Assembly (NCBI GenBank): GCA_016844545.1
Contig: JAENJC010000094.1
Location: forward strand, 1 to 8,270
DNA length: 8,270 bases
Reading direction: 5' to 3'
DNA from: Deltaproteobacteria bacterium
GTDB taxonomy: Bacteria; Desulfobacterota; JAENJC01
In this document: positions 1 to 5,825 of the stretch, piece by piece
How positions within the stretch are numbered: the stretch's first letter is position 1
Layout: the number at the start of each line of letters is the position of its first letter
Position numbers and translations under genes: made by a program
Notes under the pieces: generated by a model
What the model saw: the letters and a program-made list of their open reading frames with translations, nothing else
What the model was told of the DNA's origin: nothing
Databases searched by the model: none

Positions 1-1
1 C

Positions 2-349
2 GTCCATGACGTTGTAAAAGGTGCTCCCCTTACCGCATCCTGAAGTTATAGTCCTCCTCTCAAAGAGCCCTGCTGCCAGTGGGTTCTCTGCGACCGTATC
101 TACCTCCGCGCTCCCCTTCTCTTCATCCATCTTTATGGACTTTATGTCTGAGAACCTCTCTATAAACCCCTCTGAGCCAAGGAACCCAAGAGCCAGCTCC
201 TTCATATGGTCTCCGAGGCAGAGGAGGGTCACAACCTCCTTATTGTTCAGGGATATGGTAAGGGGCACCTCTTTTATCAGAGAGACCTCAACCTCCTCAG
301 TAGAGTTTTCCCTGAACCTTTTTACCATTAATGTTTCAATTACCTTCAT
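2..349 (-). CDS. fdhD: FdhD, formate dehydrogenase accessory sulfurtransferase (partial, N-terminal 116 residues)
   Basis: Read on the minus strand from ATG 349-347, this frame is open to the window edge; the C-terminus lies beyond position 1. FdhD passes sulfur from a cysteine desulfurase to the bis-MGD cofactor of formate dehydrogenases and is needed for their activity in the cytoplasm. Visible family features are the EVPLTISLNN strand, the LCLGDHMKELALGFLGSEGF block (residues about 43-62) and TSGCGKGS near residue 105, which holds the sulfur-carrying loop cysteine. The E. coli protein has CGVCG there; this one has CGKGS, so the second cysteine of the CXXC is absent. An in-frame TGA lies just upstream of the chosen ATG, and the purine-rich GAGAG ahead of it is a weak ribosome site. 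The gene is divergent from the electron-transfer operon, which suggests that a formate dehydrogenase is encoded elsewhere. The family call is firm from the motifs. Confidence 0.92.
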   Translation of the reverse strand, partial: MKVIETLMVKRFRENSTEEVEVSLIKEVPLTISLNNKEVVTLLCLGDHMKELALGFLGSEGFIERFSDIKSIKMDEEKGSAEVDTVAENPLAAGLFERRTITSGCGKGSTFYNVMD

Positions 350-405
350 CGCTCTCTTACTGCCTCATTTTTGCTTTGCCAAAATACGATCAAAAAACAA
401 CTTAA

Positions 406-418
406 CAGGTCACACCTG
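406..418. promoter_or_regulatory. Small palindrome, possible operator, in the fdhD/operon 1 divergent region
   Basis: CAGGT-CAC-ACCTG is a perfect 5-bp inverted repeat with a 3-bp centre. It ends two bases upstream of the TTGACA box at 421 and sits between two divergent genes, a usual place for a regulator site. The arms can be lengthened imperfectly with flanking AA and TT. It does not match the FNR/CRP consensus. Short palindromes arise by chance, so this is only a candidate. Confidence 0.3.
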
Positions 419-420
419 GT

Positions 421-448
421 TTGACAACTTAAAGATTACCTGTATTAG
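421..448 (+). promoter_or_regulatory. Candidate sigma70-type promoter for operon 1
   Basis: A consensus -35 TTGACA (421-426) is followed after 16 bp by TATTAG (443-448), a 4/6 match to the -10 consensus, with TG directly before it. A start near 455 would give a leader of about 130 nt before the first gene at 585. No other pair of boxes in 350-584 is as good. Confidence 0.45.
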
Positions 449-584
449 AAGGAAAAAGAAATGGAATTCCATAGTAATAGTTTAGCACTTCCCAATAATA
501 CCCAAATACCCAGTTTTGGACATGGACAAATTCAAAAAAAATTGATATATTGGATGCACTTTATTTAAGCTGGAGGGTCAGATA

Positions 585-869
585 ATGCCTGAAGACAAGG
601 AGAGTGAGGTAAAAAGAGAAGGCGTGGATTTTTCTAAGCGCGCCTTTATAAAGACGGCATTGATTGGCGGGATAGCCGTTGCATCGGGTGCAGTGATTGC
701 AAAGAAGATCGTCTCTAATATCCCAAATACCGGTCTTACGAATGCCTCTGTCAGCGACGAGCTTCAGCAGGACAGGGTTATGAAGGACAAGGAATTTGTG
801 GTGATGAGCAAGGAAGAAAAAGACCGGATGGTGCAGATGTTTGTTAGCGAGTACAAGTATACGGCCTGA
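585..869 (+). CDS. Small Tat/anchor protein without cofactor motifs, operon 1 accessory subunit
   Basis: A 94-residue protein of unrecognised family. Its N-terminus has SKRAFIK (residues 17-23), a Tat-like motif with Lys-Arg in place of the twin Arg, followed by a hydrophobic, glycine/alanine-rich stretch (about 24-39) that could be a Tat signal or a single membrane anchor. The rest is short, polar and probably helical. There is no Cys and no His, so it cannot carry an iron-sulfur cluster or a CXXCH heme. The tail, MSKEEKDRMVQMFVSEY (74-90), resembles the post-signal segment MTDEEKK...SEEYGKK of the ferredoxin encoded next. The start is supported by GGAGGG at 572-577, 7 nt upstream. It is first in the operon and 25 bp from the next gene. 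A structural or assembly role in the membrane complex is inference. Confidence 0.8.
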   Translation: MPEDKESEVKREGVDFSKRAFIKTALIGGIAVASGAVIAKKIVSNIPNTGLTNASVSDELQQDRVMKDKEFVVMSKEEKDRMVQMFVSEYKYTA

Positions 870-894
870 TTTGAAATAATGTAGGGGGAGAGTA

Positions 895-1926
895 ATGCCA
901 GCAGAAGAAAAGAAGGAAGTGAAGGGGACAACTATAAGCCGCCGTCAATTTTTTAAACAGGCTGGAGCTGTGAGCGCCGCAGTTGCCGCAGCCGCAGCGT
1001 CGAGCGTAATTGCTCCTGAAGAAGCAGAGGCAAGGACGACCTTTGCTGAGTTCTTCCAGAATAACTACAGGCTTATGACCGATGAGGAGAAGAAAGAGGC
1101 CATCGCTCGCCTTGAGCAGAGACACTCTGAAGAGTACGGAAAGAAAGTAACAGTCGATGGTTCCCCCGCCATGAAGGATGTTCTGTTTGGCTATGCTCTA
1201 AATATTCAGAAGTGCATAGGATGCAGACGCTGCGTTTATGCATGCGTTAAAGAGAACAATCAGTCCCGCCACGACACTGAGATACAGTGGATAAGGGTTA
1301 TAAGGATGGAGAAGGGGAACTTCACCGTTGATGATATGGACAAGGGATACCCTAATTCGCCGAATGAGTCCTTTGGCATTCAGGTTGGAGGCAATGCCTA
1401 CAAAAATGCAGGTGTCGCCCTTGAGGGGCAGCACTATTACCAGCCCGAGCGGGTGCCAGAGAAGGACGCATTCTATTTCCCGGTTCAGTGCATGCAGTGC
1501 GAGAAGCCACCCTGCGTCAAGGTGTGTCCGGTCAGGACAACTTACAGGGACCCGGATGGTATAGTTGTCATAGATTACAACTGGTGCATTGGTTGCAGGA
1601 TGTGCATGGGAGCTTGTCCATACTGGGCAAGACGTTTCAACTGGGGTGACCCAAACCTTCCGGCTGAAGAGATGAACCCAAAGACCCATTACCTCGGGAA
1701 CAGGCCTCGTATGAGGGGGGTTGTTGAAAAGTGTACCTTCTGCCTGCAGAGGACCAGAAAGGGCAGGTATCCAGCCTGCGTTGAGGTTTGTCCTGTAGGG
1801 GCAAGGAAATTCGGCAACCTCCTCGATCCTGAAAGCGAAGTCAGGAAGATCCTTGACAGAAAAAAGGTCTTCAGGCTGAAGGCCGACATGAATACATATC
1901 CCAAGTTCTTCTATTTCATTGATTAA
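895..1926 (+). CDS. Tat-exported four-cluster ferredoxin subunit (NrfC/DsrO/PsrB-like)
   Basis: A 343-residue periplasmic electron-transfer subunit. SRRQFFK (residues 15-21) plus an alanine-rich hydrophobic stretch (23-40) is a clear Tat signal, so the protein is exported folded with its clusters. Sixteen cysteines form four [4Fe-4S] sites in the DMSO-reductase-B/NrfC pattern: 107/110/113/117, 199/202/207/211, 231/234/237/241 and 280/283/295/299. The CX2CX11CX3C of the last group is typical. In this family the clusters wire electrons between a catalytic or cytochrome subunit and an NrfD-type quinone-binding membrane protein, and the gene for such a protein begins 12 bp downstream. A purine-rich AGGGGGAG (883-890) precedes the ATG. 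Between the signal and the first cluster lies a charged helical segment (61-88) shared in outline with the preceding small protein. No catalytic subunit is encoded in this operon, so the partner is probably the tetraheme cytochrome. Confidence 0.93.
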   Translation: MPAEEKKEVKGTTISRRQFFKQAGAVSAAVAAAAASSVIAPEEAEARTTFAEFFQNNYRLMTDEEKKEAIARLEQRHSEEYGKKVTVDGSPAMKDVLFGYALNIQKCIGCRRCVYACVKENNQSRHDTEIQWIRVIRMEKGNFTVDDMDKGYPNSPNESFGIQVGGNAYKNAGVALEGQHYYQPERVPEKDAFYFPVQCMQCEKPPCVKVCPVRTTYRDPDGIVVIDYNWCIGCRMCMGACPYWARRFNWGDPNLPAEEMNPKTHYLGNRPRMRGVVEKCTFCLQRTRKGRYPACVEVCPVGARKFGNLLDPESEVRKILDRKKVFRLKADMNTYPKFFYFID

Positions 1927-1938
1927 AGGGGTAAGGCT

Positions 1939-3177
1939 ATGAAAAATAAGGTCAGCTTCATTGTAGATTTTTTCTCTTACGGATTGAAGGGCGGGTCGAG
2001 TTATTACGCCTGGCTCGGTATCCTCTCATTGTTTATATTGCCCTGGGCATATGGCAGCTATCAGCAGATGGTTGCCAAGGGGATGATCGTGGCCGGATTT
2101 ACGGACCAGATATCCTGGGCCGTGTATGAAGGGAACTTCGTCTTTCTGGTCGGGGTAGCGGCAGCGGCCGTGACGGTCGTCTTTCCCTATTATGTTTACA
2201 ATTACAAAACGCTGAAAAATGTGGTTCTGATAGGGGAGATGCTTGCCATTACCGCAGTTCTCCTGGTTATGCTGTTCATCATTTACCACATGGGAAGGCC
2301 TGACAGGCTCTGGCATTTGGCACCGATAATAGGTATTTTCAGCTGGCCCAACTCCATACTTACCTGGGACGTTATAGTCCTTAACGGCTACCTGGTTCTC
2401 AACCTTATCTGCGCTTTTTATAACATGTATAAAAGGTATACCGGCCAACCCCTTAATGAAAAGTTTTACATGACCTTCGTCTATATCTCCATTGTATGGG
2501 CCCTAACTATCCATACAGTAACGGCATTCTTGATGAATACGATGGCTACGAGACCGATGTGGTTCCATTCCCTTATGCCTCTCAAATTTCTAGCAACGGC
2601 TTTTGCGGCTGGTCCCGCATTGATAATTGTGGCATTGTTGACTATTAGAAAGAACACTAAACTTGAAATCCCTGATGAGGCCATCAACCTGCTTTCCCAA
2701 ATAGTTGTCTGGTTTCTTGGGATAGCTCTCTTCCTGTTACTGTCAGAGGTTGTGACAGAGCTATATCCAAGCACAGAGCATTCGTTTCAGCTTAAATACG
2801 CCTTGTTCGGGATGTTTGGCCTGAGCAAGATGGTACCATGGTCGTGGACATCCTATTTAGTGATGATAGGTTCCTTTGTCCTGCTGCTGATCCCCCGCGT
2901 GAGAAAGAACTATACGTTCCTGCCCATCATCTGTATATCGCTCTTTATCGGGATCTGGATTGATAAGGGCTATGCCCTTGTCATCTCCGGCATGATTCCA
3001 TCACCGCTTGGCGAGTTCTCAGAGTATACACCGACATGGATTGAGATATTCATTATTGCGGGTAACTGGGCCATCGGCCTCATGATCTTTACGATATTGG
3101 CAAAAGGCGCTGTCGGGGTGATGCTCGGCGATGTTATACATCCAAGCGCTGCAGGTAAAGAGGTAGCACACCATTAA
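1939..3177 (+). CDS. NrfD/PsrC/DsrP-type quinone-interacting membrane subunit
   Basis: A 412-residue integral membrane protein with about ten hydrophobic segments (roughly 22-42, 62-86, 94-116, 143-163, 177-200, 213-236, 250-274, 303-319, 326-345, 367-388). The length and number of helices fit the long NrfD/DsrP branch better than the 8-helix PsrC form. Visible family blocks are GRPDRLWHL (119-127), FSWPNSILTWD (134-144), TIHTVTAFL (190-198) with a conserved His, RPMWFH (205-210) and PSPLGEFSEYTPTWIE (354-369). Members oxidise or reduce menaquinone/ubiquinone at the periplasmic side and exchange electrons with a four-cluster ferredoxin, here the upstream gene. A GGGGTAAGG ribosome site precedes the start. 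A member of this complex is more likely than a stand-alone protein because gene spacing is tight. The donor/acceptor direction is not determined by the sequence. Confidence 0.93.
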   Translation: MKNKVSFIVDFFSYGLKGGSSYYAWLGILSLFILPWAYGSYQQMVAKGMIVAGFTDQISWAVYEGNFVFLVGVAAAAVTVVFPYYVYNYKTLKNVVLIGEMLAITAVLLVMLFIIYHMGRPDRLWHLAPIIGIFSWPNSILTWDVIVLNGYLVLNLICAFYNMYKRYTGQPLNEKFYMTFVYISIVWALTIHTVTAFLMNTMATRPMWFHSLMPLKFLATAFAAGPALIIVALLTIRKNTKLEIPDEAINLLSQIVVWFLGIALFLLLSEVVTELYPSTEHSFQLKYALFGMFGLSKMVPWSWTSYLVMIGSFVLLLIPRVRKNYTFLPIICISLFIGIWIDKGYALVISGMIPSPLGEFSEYTPTWIEIFIIAGNWAIGLMIFTILAKGAVGVMLGDVIHPSAAGKEVAHH

Positions 3178-3182
3178 ATAAC

Positions 3183-3240
3183 CGTAAGCAGTAAGCATAT
3201 CACGGTAAGAATGGAAACAGCTCACGGCTTACGTTTTACG
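3183..3240. repeat. Palindromic element built of heptads, between the NrfD and tetraheme genes
   Basis: The left arm 3183-3196 is CGTAAGC-AGTAAGC. The right arm 3220-3233 is GCTCACG-GCTTACG. The outer heptads are perfect reverse complements and 12 of 14 positions pair overall, with a 23-nt loop. A further related TTTTACG follows at 3234-3240. The phased 7-bp units (about NGTRAGC) in inverted orientation look like a REP-type intergenic repeat rather than a terminator, as no T tract follows. It could still act as an mRNA processing or stabilising hairpin inside the operon. Confidence 0.6.
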
Positions 3241-3247
3241 ATTAAAG

Positions 3248-3253
3248 AAGGAG
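3248..3253 (+). promoter_or_regulatory. Ribosome binding site that fixes the tetraheme cytochrome start at 3262
   Basis: AAGGAG lies 8 nt before ATG 3262. The longer in-frame start at 3211 falls inside the heptad palindrome, has no ribosome site, and would put a polar extension in front of the signal peptide. Confidence 0.8.
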
Positions 3254-3261
3254 AAAAGGGG

Positions 3262-4143
3262 ATGAAGATAAAAAAGATTACAAAAGTGACGTTTGGCGCC
3301 TTAGTTGCCGGTACAGTGATCTTCGGAATCGGTCATTTTCAGACTCAGGCTCAGCAGGAACAGCCTGCTCAACAGGCTGCCGCAACTGCCACTGTAACAG
3401 AATGCTTTGAGAGCAGAGAGGGGTATACAGCGAGATCGAGGGTTGAAAACGTTGTGCCTGAGTATGGCTATCCGAATATAAAATGCTCTCAAACCACCGG
3501 AGGAGTTCTCTGGTGGGGTGACCCATACGATGACACAATCCCCATGGGAGATATGCCTGATATTGATGATATTACAAAAGGCGATTATCTGACGGAAGAT
3601 GCGGTTATAAAACCGAGGGAGCCTCAGTTGAATTATTTCAACATGGATCCGGATAAACACTGTGTCATGTGTCATGATGGGAAGGCAGTTCCGTTCCCTA
3701 AGGACAAGAAGCCAAGAATGATTACGATGCATCAAGACATCGTTGAGGACTCCATGGAATTGATGCACGGCGAAGGCGCAATCTGGTGTCTTGACTGTCA
3801 CAACGCAACAAACCGCAATACTCTGATTGACCATCGCGGGAAGGAGATTAGCTTTAATCAGCCGCAAAAGCTGTGTGGCAAGTGTCATGGTGTGGAATAC
3901 AGACATTGGAGAATGGGTATCCACGGCAAGAGGATAGGGTCATGGATTGCGGGCGGGAAGAAGAGATGGTGGGTCTGCACTGAATGCCATAACCCCCATA
4001 CCGTCCAGACTAACAGGTTCCAGCCTCTGAAGCCCGAACCGGCGCCTGCACTGCCTAAGGGTATGAAAAACGCCGATCATGAGAGCGTTCATGCTCCCTC
4101 TGCGGCTGGACATGGCGAAGCAACGCCTGCTGCAATGCATTAA
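3262..4143 (+). CDS. Periplasmic tetraheme cytochrome c
   Basis: A 293-residue exported c-type cytochrome, last gene of operon 1. A basic N-terminus (MKIKKITK) and a hydrophobic core (about 10-24) end in TQA-QQ, a plausible signal-peptidase site near residue 30. Four CXXCH heme motifs occur at residues 134-138, 176-180, 205-209 and 239-243. Other His residues that may be distal ligands include H157, H169, H191, H214, H221 and H246. The block HWRMGIHGKRIGSWIAGGKK (214-233) ahead of the fourth heme is well defined. Residues 48 and 75 are extra Cys outside heme motifs. The C-terminus is Pro/Ala/His rich. With the ferredoxin and NrfD protein upstream it probably exchanges electrons between the quinone pool and soluble periplasmic carriers, as NrfB or DsrJ do in related systems; it has more hemes than DsrJ and a different N-terminus. 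No closer family is recognised. Confidence 0.9.
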   Translation: MKIKKITKVTFGALVAGTVIFGIGHFQTQAQQEQPAQQAAATATVTECFESREGYTARSRVENVVPEYGYPNIKCSQTTGGVLWWGDPYDDTIPMGDMPDIDDITKGDYLTEDAVIKPREPQLNYFNMDPDKHCVMCHDGKAVPFPKDKKPRMITMHQDIVEDSMELMHGEGAIWCLDCHNATNRNTLIDHRGKEISFNQPQKLCGKCHGVEYRHWRMGIHGKRIGSWIAGGKKRWWVCTECHNPHTVQTNRFQPLKPEPAPALPKGMKNADHESVHAPSAAGHGEATPAAMH

Positions 4144-4167
4144 CTGATAACCGTTCAAATTAGCTTT

Positions 4168-4200
4168 ATAGGCAAGGGAACTTCCCTCTTGCCTATTTTT
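4168..4200 (+). terminator. Intrinsic terminator ending operon 1
   Basis: ATAGGCAAG (4168-4176) pairs perfectly with CTTGCCTAT (4188-4196). An inner GGA/TCC continues the stem above a small bulge. T residues run through 4196-4200. It lies 24 bp after the tetraheme stop codon, a standard place for a rho-independent terminator. Confidence 0.85.
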
Positions 4201-4344
4201 ATGTAATATCACTTGATTTTTATAGGACCTTTGTATATCATTGCGCCATTGGTTTTTATGAGAGGACTAAGATCGTGTAAAGGCGGGTCATTGGTAATTT
4301 TTTGAGGGAACTGAACCGAGGATATTATTAGAAGACACCCCTTA
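4201..4344. other. Non-coding stretch after the terminator
   Basis: No open frame with a ribosome site and no RNA gene is recognised here. The only structure seen is a loose direct repeat starting CATTGGT at 4247 and again at 4289, followed in both by a T-rich run and GAG. It is AT-rich like ordinary intergenic DNA. With the double hairpin that follows, it makes up the 339-bp gap between operon 1 and the diheme cytochrome gene. Confidence 0.5.
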
Positions 4345-4445
4345 ATACCAATTCGCATTCAAATAAAGATTTTTGAATGCTCAGGTATAATACCAAGTAA
4401 GCTTTCATTAGGCTCAATAATAGATGTTTGAAAGCAACTTGGTAT
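4345..4445. repeat. Tandem pair of related hairpins upstream of the diheme cytochrome gene
   Basis: Hairpin 1 pairs ATACC (4345-4349) with GGTAT (4384-4388) and GCATTCAAA (4355-4363) with TTTGAATGC (4372-4380), around an 8-nt loop. Hairpin 2 pairs ATACCAAGT (4390-4398) with ACTTGGTAT (4437-4445) and GCTTTCA (4401-4407) with TGAAAGC (4429-4435), around a 21-nt loop. The two share an ATACCAA start and a GC(A/T)TTCA inner arm, so they look like diverged copies of one unit. This may be a REP/MITE-like element or a structured leader. Neither hairpin has a terminator-like T tract. Confidence 0.6.
4386..4391 (+). promoter_or_regulatory. Possible -10 box for the diheme cytochrome gene
   Basis: A perfect TATAAT lies at the junction of the two hairpins, about 92 nt before the gene. 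No good -35 is found 16-18 bp upstream, so it would need an activator or be chance. If used, hairpin 2 would form in the mRNA leader. Confidence 0.25.
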
Positions 4446-4482
4446 AAATTTTGGTTAATAAAATAGGAAAAGGAGGCAAGCG

Positions 4483-5058
4483 ATGAAAAGGCAGCATTTG
4501 ATAGTTGTGGTCATGTCACTGATTATTTTTGGGGGATATCACGCAGCTACTGCTGGTGAAAGTGGCAAGGCACTTTTTGAAAGGTATTGCGTAAAGTGCC
4601 ACGGGGAAGACGGAAGCGTTTCTGAATATGGAAAAAACATAAAACCTAATCCTGCACGCGATCTGAGAACGAACAGGCTTTTCATCAGCCCCAGGGAGCT
4701 CCCGATTATAATCAAGTATGGGGTCTACGGCAGAGAGATGAAGGCCTGGAAAGATGTTTTGAATGACGATGAAGTCAAGGATGTTGCTAAATATGTTCGC
4801 ACTTTAACATACACACCTGACCTGAAGAATGGCGGTGAGTTGTTTAAGCTGAGATGTGCAGTATGCCATGAAAAAGAGGGCCCTAATAAAAAGCTTTTTG
4901 GTGCCCCTGACCTTGATATGACACCTCTGGGGGATTTGGAAATAACGAGGGCTGTCAGGTTTGGTCGCCACGGAACAATGATGTTTCCAAAGGGCAGCTT
5001 CTTTTCAAATCCTGAGATTGCAGATATTGTTGCATACCTCATGAGTATAAAAAAATAA
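4483..5058 (+). CDS. Diheme class I cytochrome c
   Basis: A 191-residue periplasmic electron carrier. The signal peptide covers residues 1-24 (MKRQH, then a hydrophobic core, ending ATA-GE). Two cytochrome c domains follow: the first with CVKCH at 36-40 and a probable axial Met at 86 (GREMKAW), the second with CAVCH at 125-129 and Met 166 or 167 (GTMMFPKG) as candidate ligand. The helix EVKDVAKYVRTL (97-108) and its counterpart EIADIVAYLMSI (178-189) close each domain, as in the c555/c4-like fold. The start is fixed by AAGGAGG (4470-4476) 6 nt upstream. It stands alone between the two complexes, with a terminator before it and a candidate promoter after it. A role as shuttle between one of the complexes and a terminal reductase or oxidase is inference. 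Met-ligated hemes would usually give a higher potential than the bis-His multiheme partners. Confidence 0.92.
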   Translation: MKRQHLIVVVMSLIIFGGYHAATAGESGKALFERYCVKCHGEDGSVSEYGKNIKPNPARDLRTNRLFISPRELPIIIKYGVYGREMKAWKDVLNDDEVKDVAKYVRTLTYTPDLKNGGELFKLRCAVCHEKEGPNKKLFGAPDLDMTPLGDLEITRAVRFGRHGTMMFPKGSFFSNPEIADIVAYLMSIKK

Positions 5059-5135
5059 CCGGTCACCACATGTATTTTTACAAGACTACTAGGGAGGATA
5101 TCTCTTCCGAATTCCACCCATTGTAAAATCTGTGC

Positions 5136-5162
5136 TTGACAAAAAAAAAAGGTTATTATAGT
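5136..5162 (+). promoter_or_regulatory. Candidate promoter for operon 2 with an A10 spacer tract
   Basis: TTGACA (5136-5141) matches the -35 consensus. TATAGT (5157-5162) matches the -10 at 5/6, with 15 bp between, slightly short of the optimum 17. Ten A residues (5141-5150) start at the last base of the -35 and fill most of the spacer. The leader to the pentaheme gene would be about 75 nt. The rest of the gap 5059-5244 has no gene. Confidence 0.45.
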
Positions 5163-5244
5163 GTTCATCTCGATTTAAAAGACGGTGTTGAAAAGTCTCT
5201 TTCTTCAATAAGACAGGAACAAATAAAATAGTTCGCTGGGAGTT

Positions 5245-5814
5245 ATGAAGAAGTTTATTCTGTATATCATTATTGGCGCTGCGACCTTTATGATGGGTTA
5301 TACAATAAATGGACTGTATTCACCCGACTTAAGCCCTGTCCAGCCAATCCCCTTCAGCCACAAAATACATGCAGGGACAAATAAGATCCCCTGCATGTAT
5401 TGCCATATCTACGCAGAAAATTCGAGACATGCCGGTGTTCCTAACATAAAAAGATGCATGGGCTGTCATTCCATTATCAGAACCGATTCCCCATTGATAC
5501 AGACCCTACAGACCCTCACATCTTACTGGGAAAAAAAGGAGCCGATCCCATGGGTGAAGGTGTATAATCTCCCCGACCACGTCTATTTCCCCCACAAGAG
5601 ACATGTAAAGGCAGGCGTGCCGTGCCAGCGGTGTCACGGCGATGTCGCAAATATGGATAGGATTACCAGGGAGACTGTTTCATTCGGCATTCCGTATGTA
5701 AGGGTTTCTCCTTTAAAGATGGGTTGGTGTCTTGAGTGTCATAAGAACGAGGCGCAGAAATATATCGGAACTCCGGTCAAAAACGGAACTGATTGCTGGA
5801 CGTGCCATAATTAA
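5245..5814 (+). CDS. Membrane-anchored pentaheme cytochrome c, ActA/QrcA-like
   Basis: A 189-residue cytochrome with an N-terminal hydrophobic segment (about 4-23) and no clear cleavage site, so probably a periplasmic domain on one anchor. Five CXXCH motifs lie at 50-54, 71-75, 127-131, 162-166 and 184-188. PIPFSHKIH (34-42), AGVPNIKRCMGCH (63-75), the WVKVYNLPDHVYFPHKRH block (103-120) and KMGWCLECH (158-166) match the cytochrome c7/ActA-type fold, with His in SH/PH motifs as distal ligands. ActA of alternative complex III has five hemes; QrcA has six, so the count favours an ActA-like form. It would connect the iron-sulfur/quinone core to periplasmic carriers. The next gene starts 11 bp on, and that gene's family confirms the complex. 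A GGGAG lies only 2 nt before ATG 5245, an unusually short spacing; a later start would remove the anchor. Confidence 0.9.
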   Translation: MKKFILYIIIGAATFMMGYTINGLYSPDLSPVQPIPFSHKIHAGTNKIPCMYCHIYAENSRHAGVPNIKRCMGCHSIIRTDSPLIQTLQTLTSYWEKKEPIPWVKVYNLPDHVYFPHKRHVKAGVPCQRCHGDVANMDRITRETVSFGIPYVRVSPLKMGWCLECHKNEAQKYIGTPVKNGTDCWTCHN

Positions 5815-5825
5815 GGACTTAGAGA

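Noticed and set aside
21..485. A 154-codon plus-strand open frame over the left edge
   Set aside because: It is the antisense of fdhD, whose motifs are clear on the minus strand; the plus-strand product shows no family features and no ribosome site.
1198..1689. A 163-codon minus-strand open frame inside the ferredoxin gene
   Set aside because: It is a shadow of the cysteine-rich ferredoxin coding sequence; no ribosome site or recognisable domain.
3211..3261. Longer N-terminus of the tetraheme cytochrome
   Set aside because: The start at 3211 lies in the heptad palindrome, lacks a ribosome site and would displace the signal peptide; ATG 3262 has AAGGAG at good spacing.
3301..3924. A 207-codon minus-strand open frame inside the tetraheme cytochrome gene
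   Set aside because: It opposes a gene with a signal peptide and four heme motifs, and has no family features of its own.
4247..4315. Loose direct repeat beginning CATTGGT at 4247 and 4289
   Set aside because: Only seven bases match exactly, followed by T-rich sequence; chance is likely in AT-rich intergenic DNA.
5093..5108. Short hairpin GGAGGA/TCTTCC after the diheme cytochrome gene as a terminator
   Set aside because: The stem is 6 bp with a G-T pair and has no T tract, so it is not a convincing terminator.
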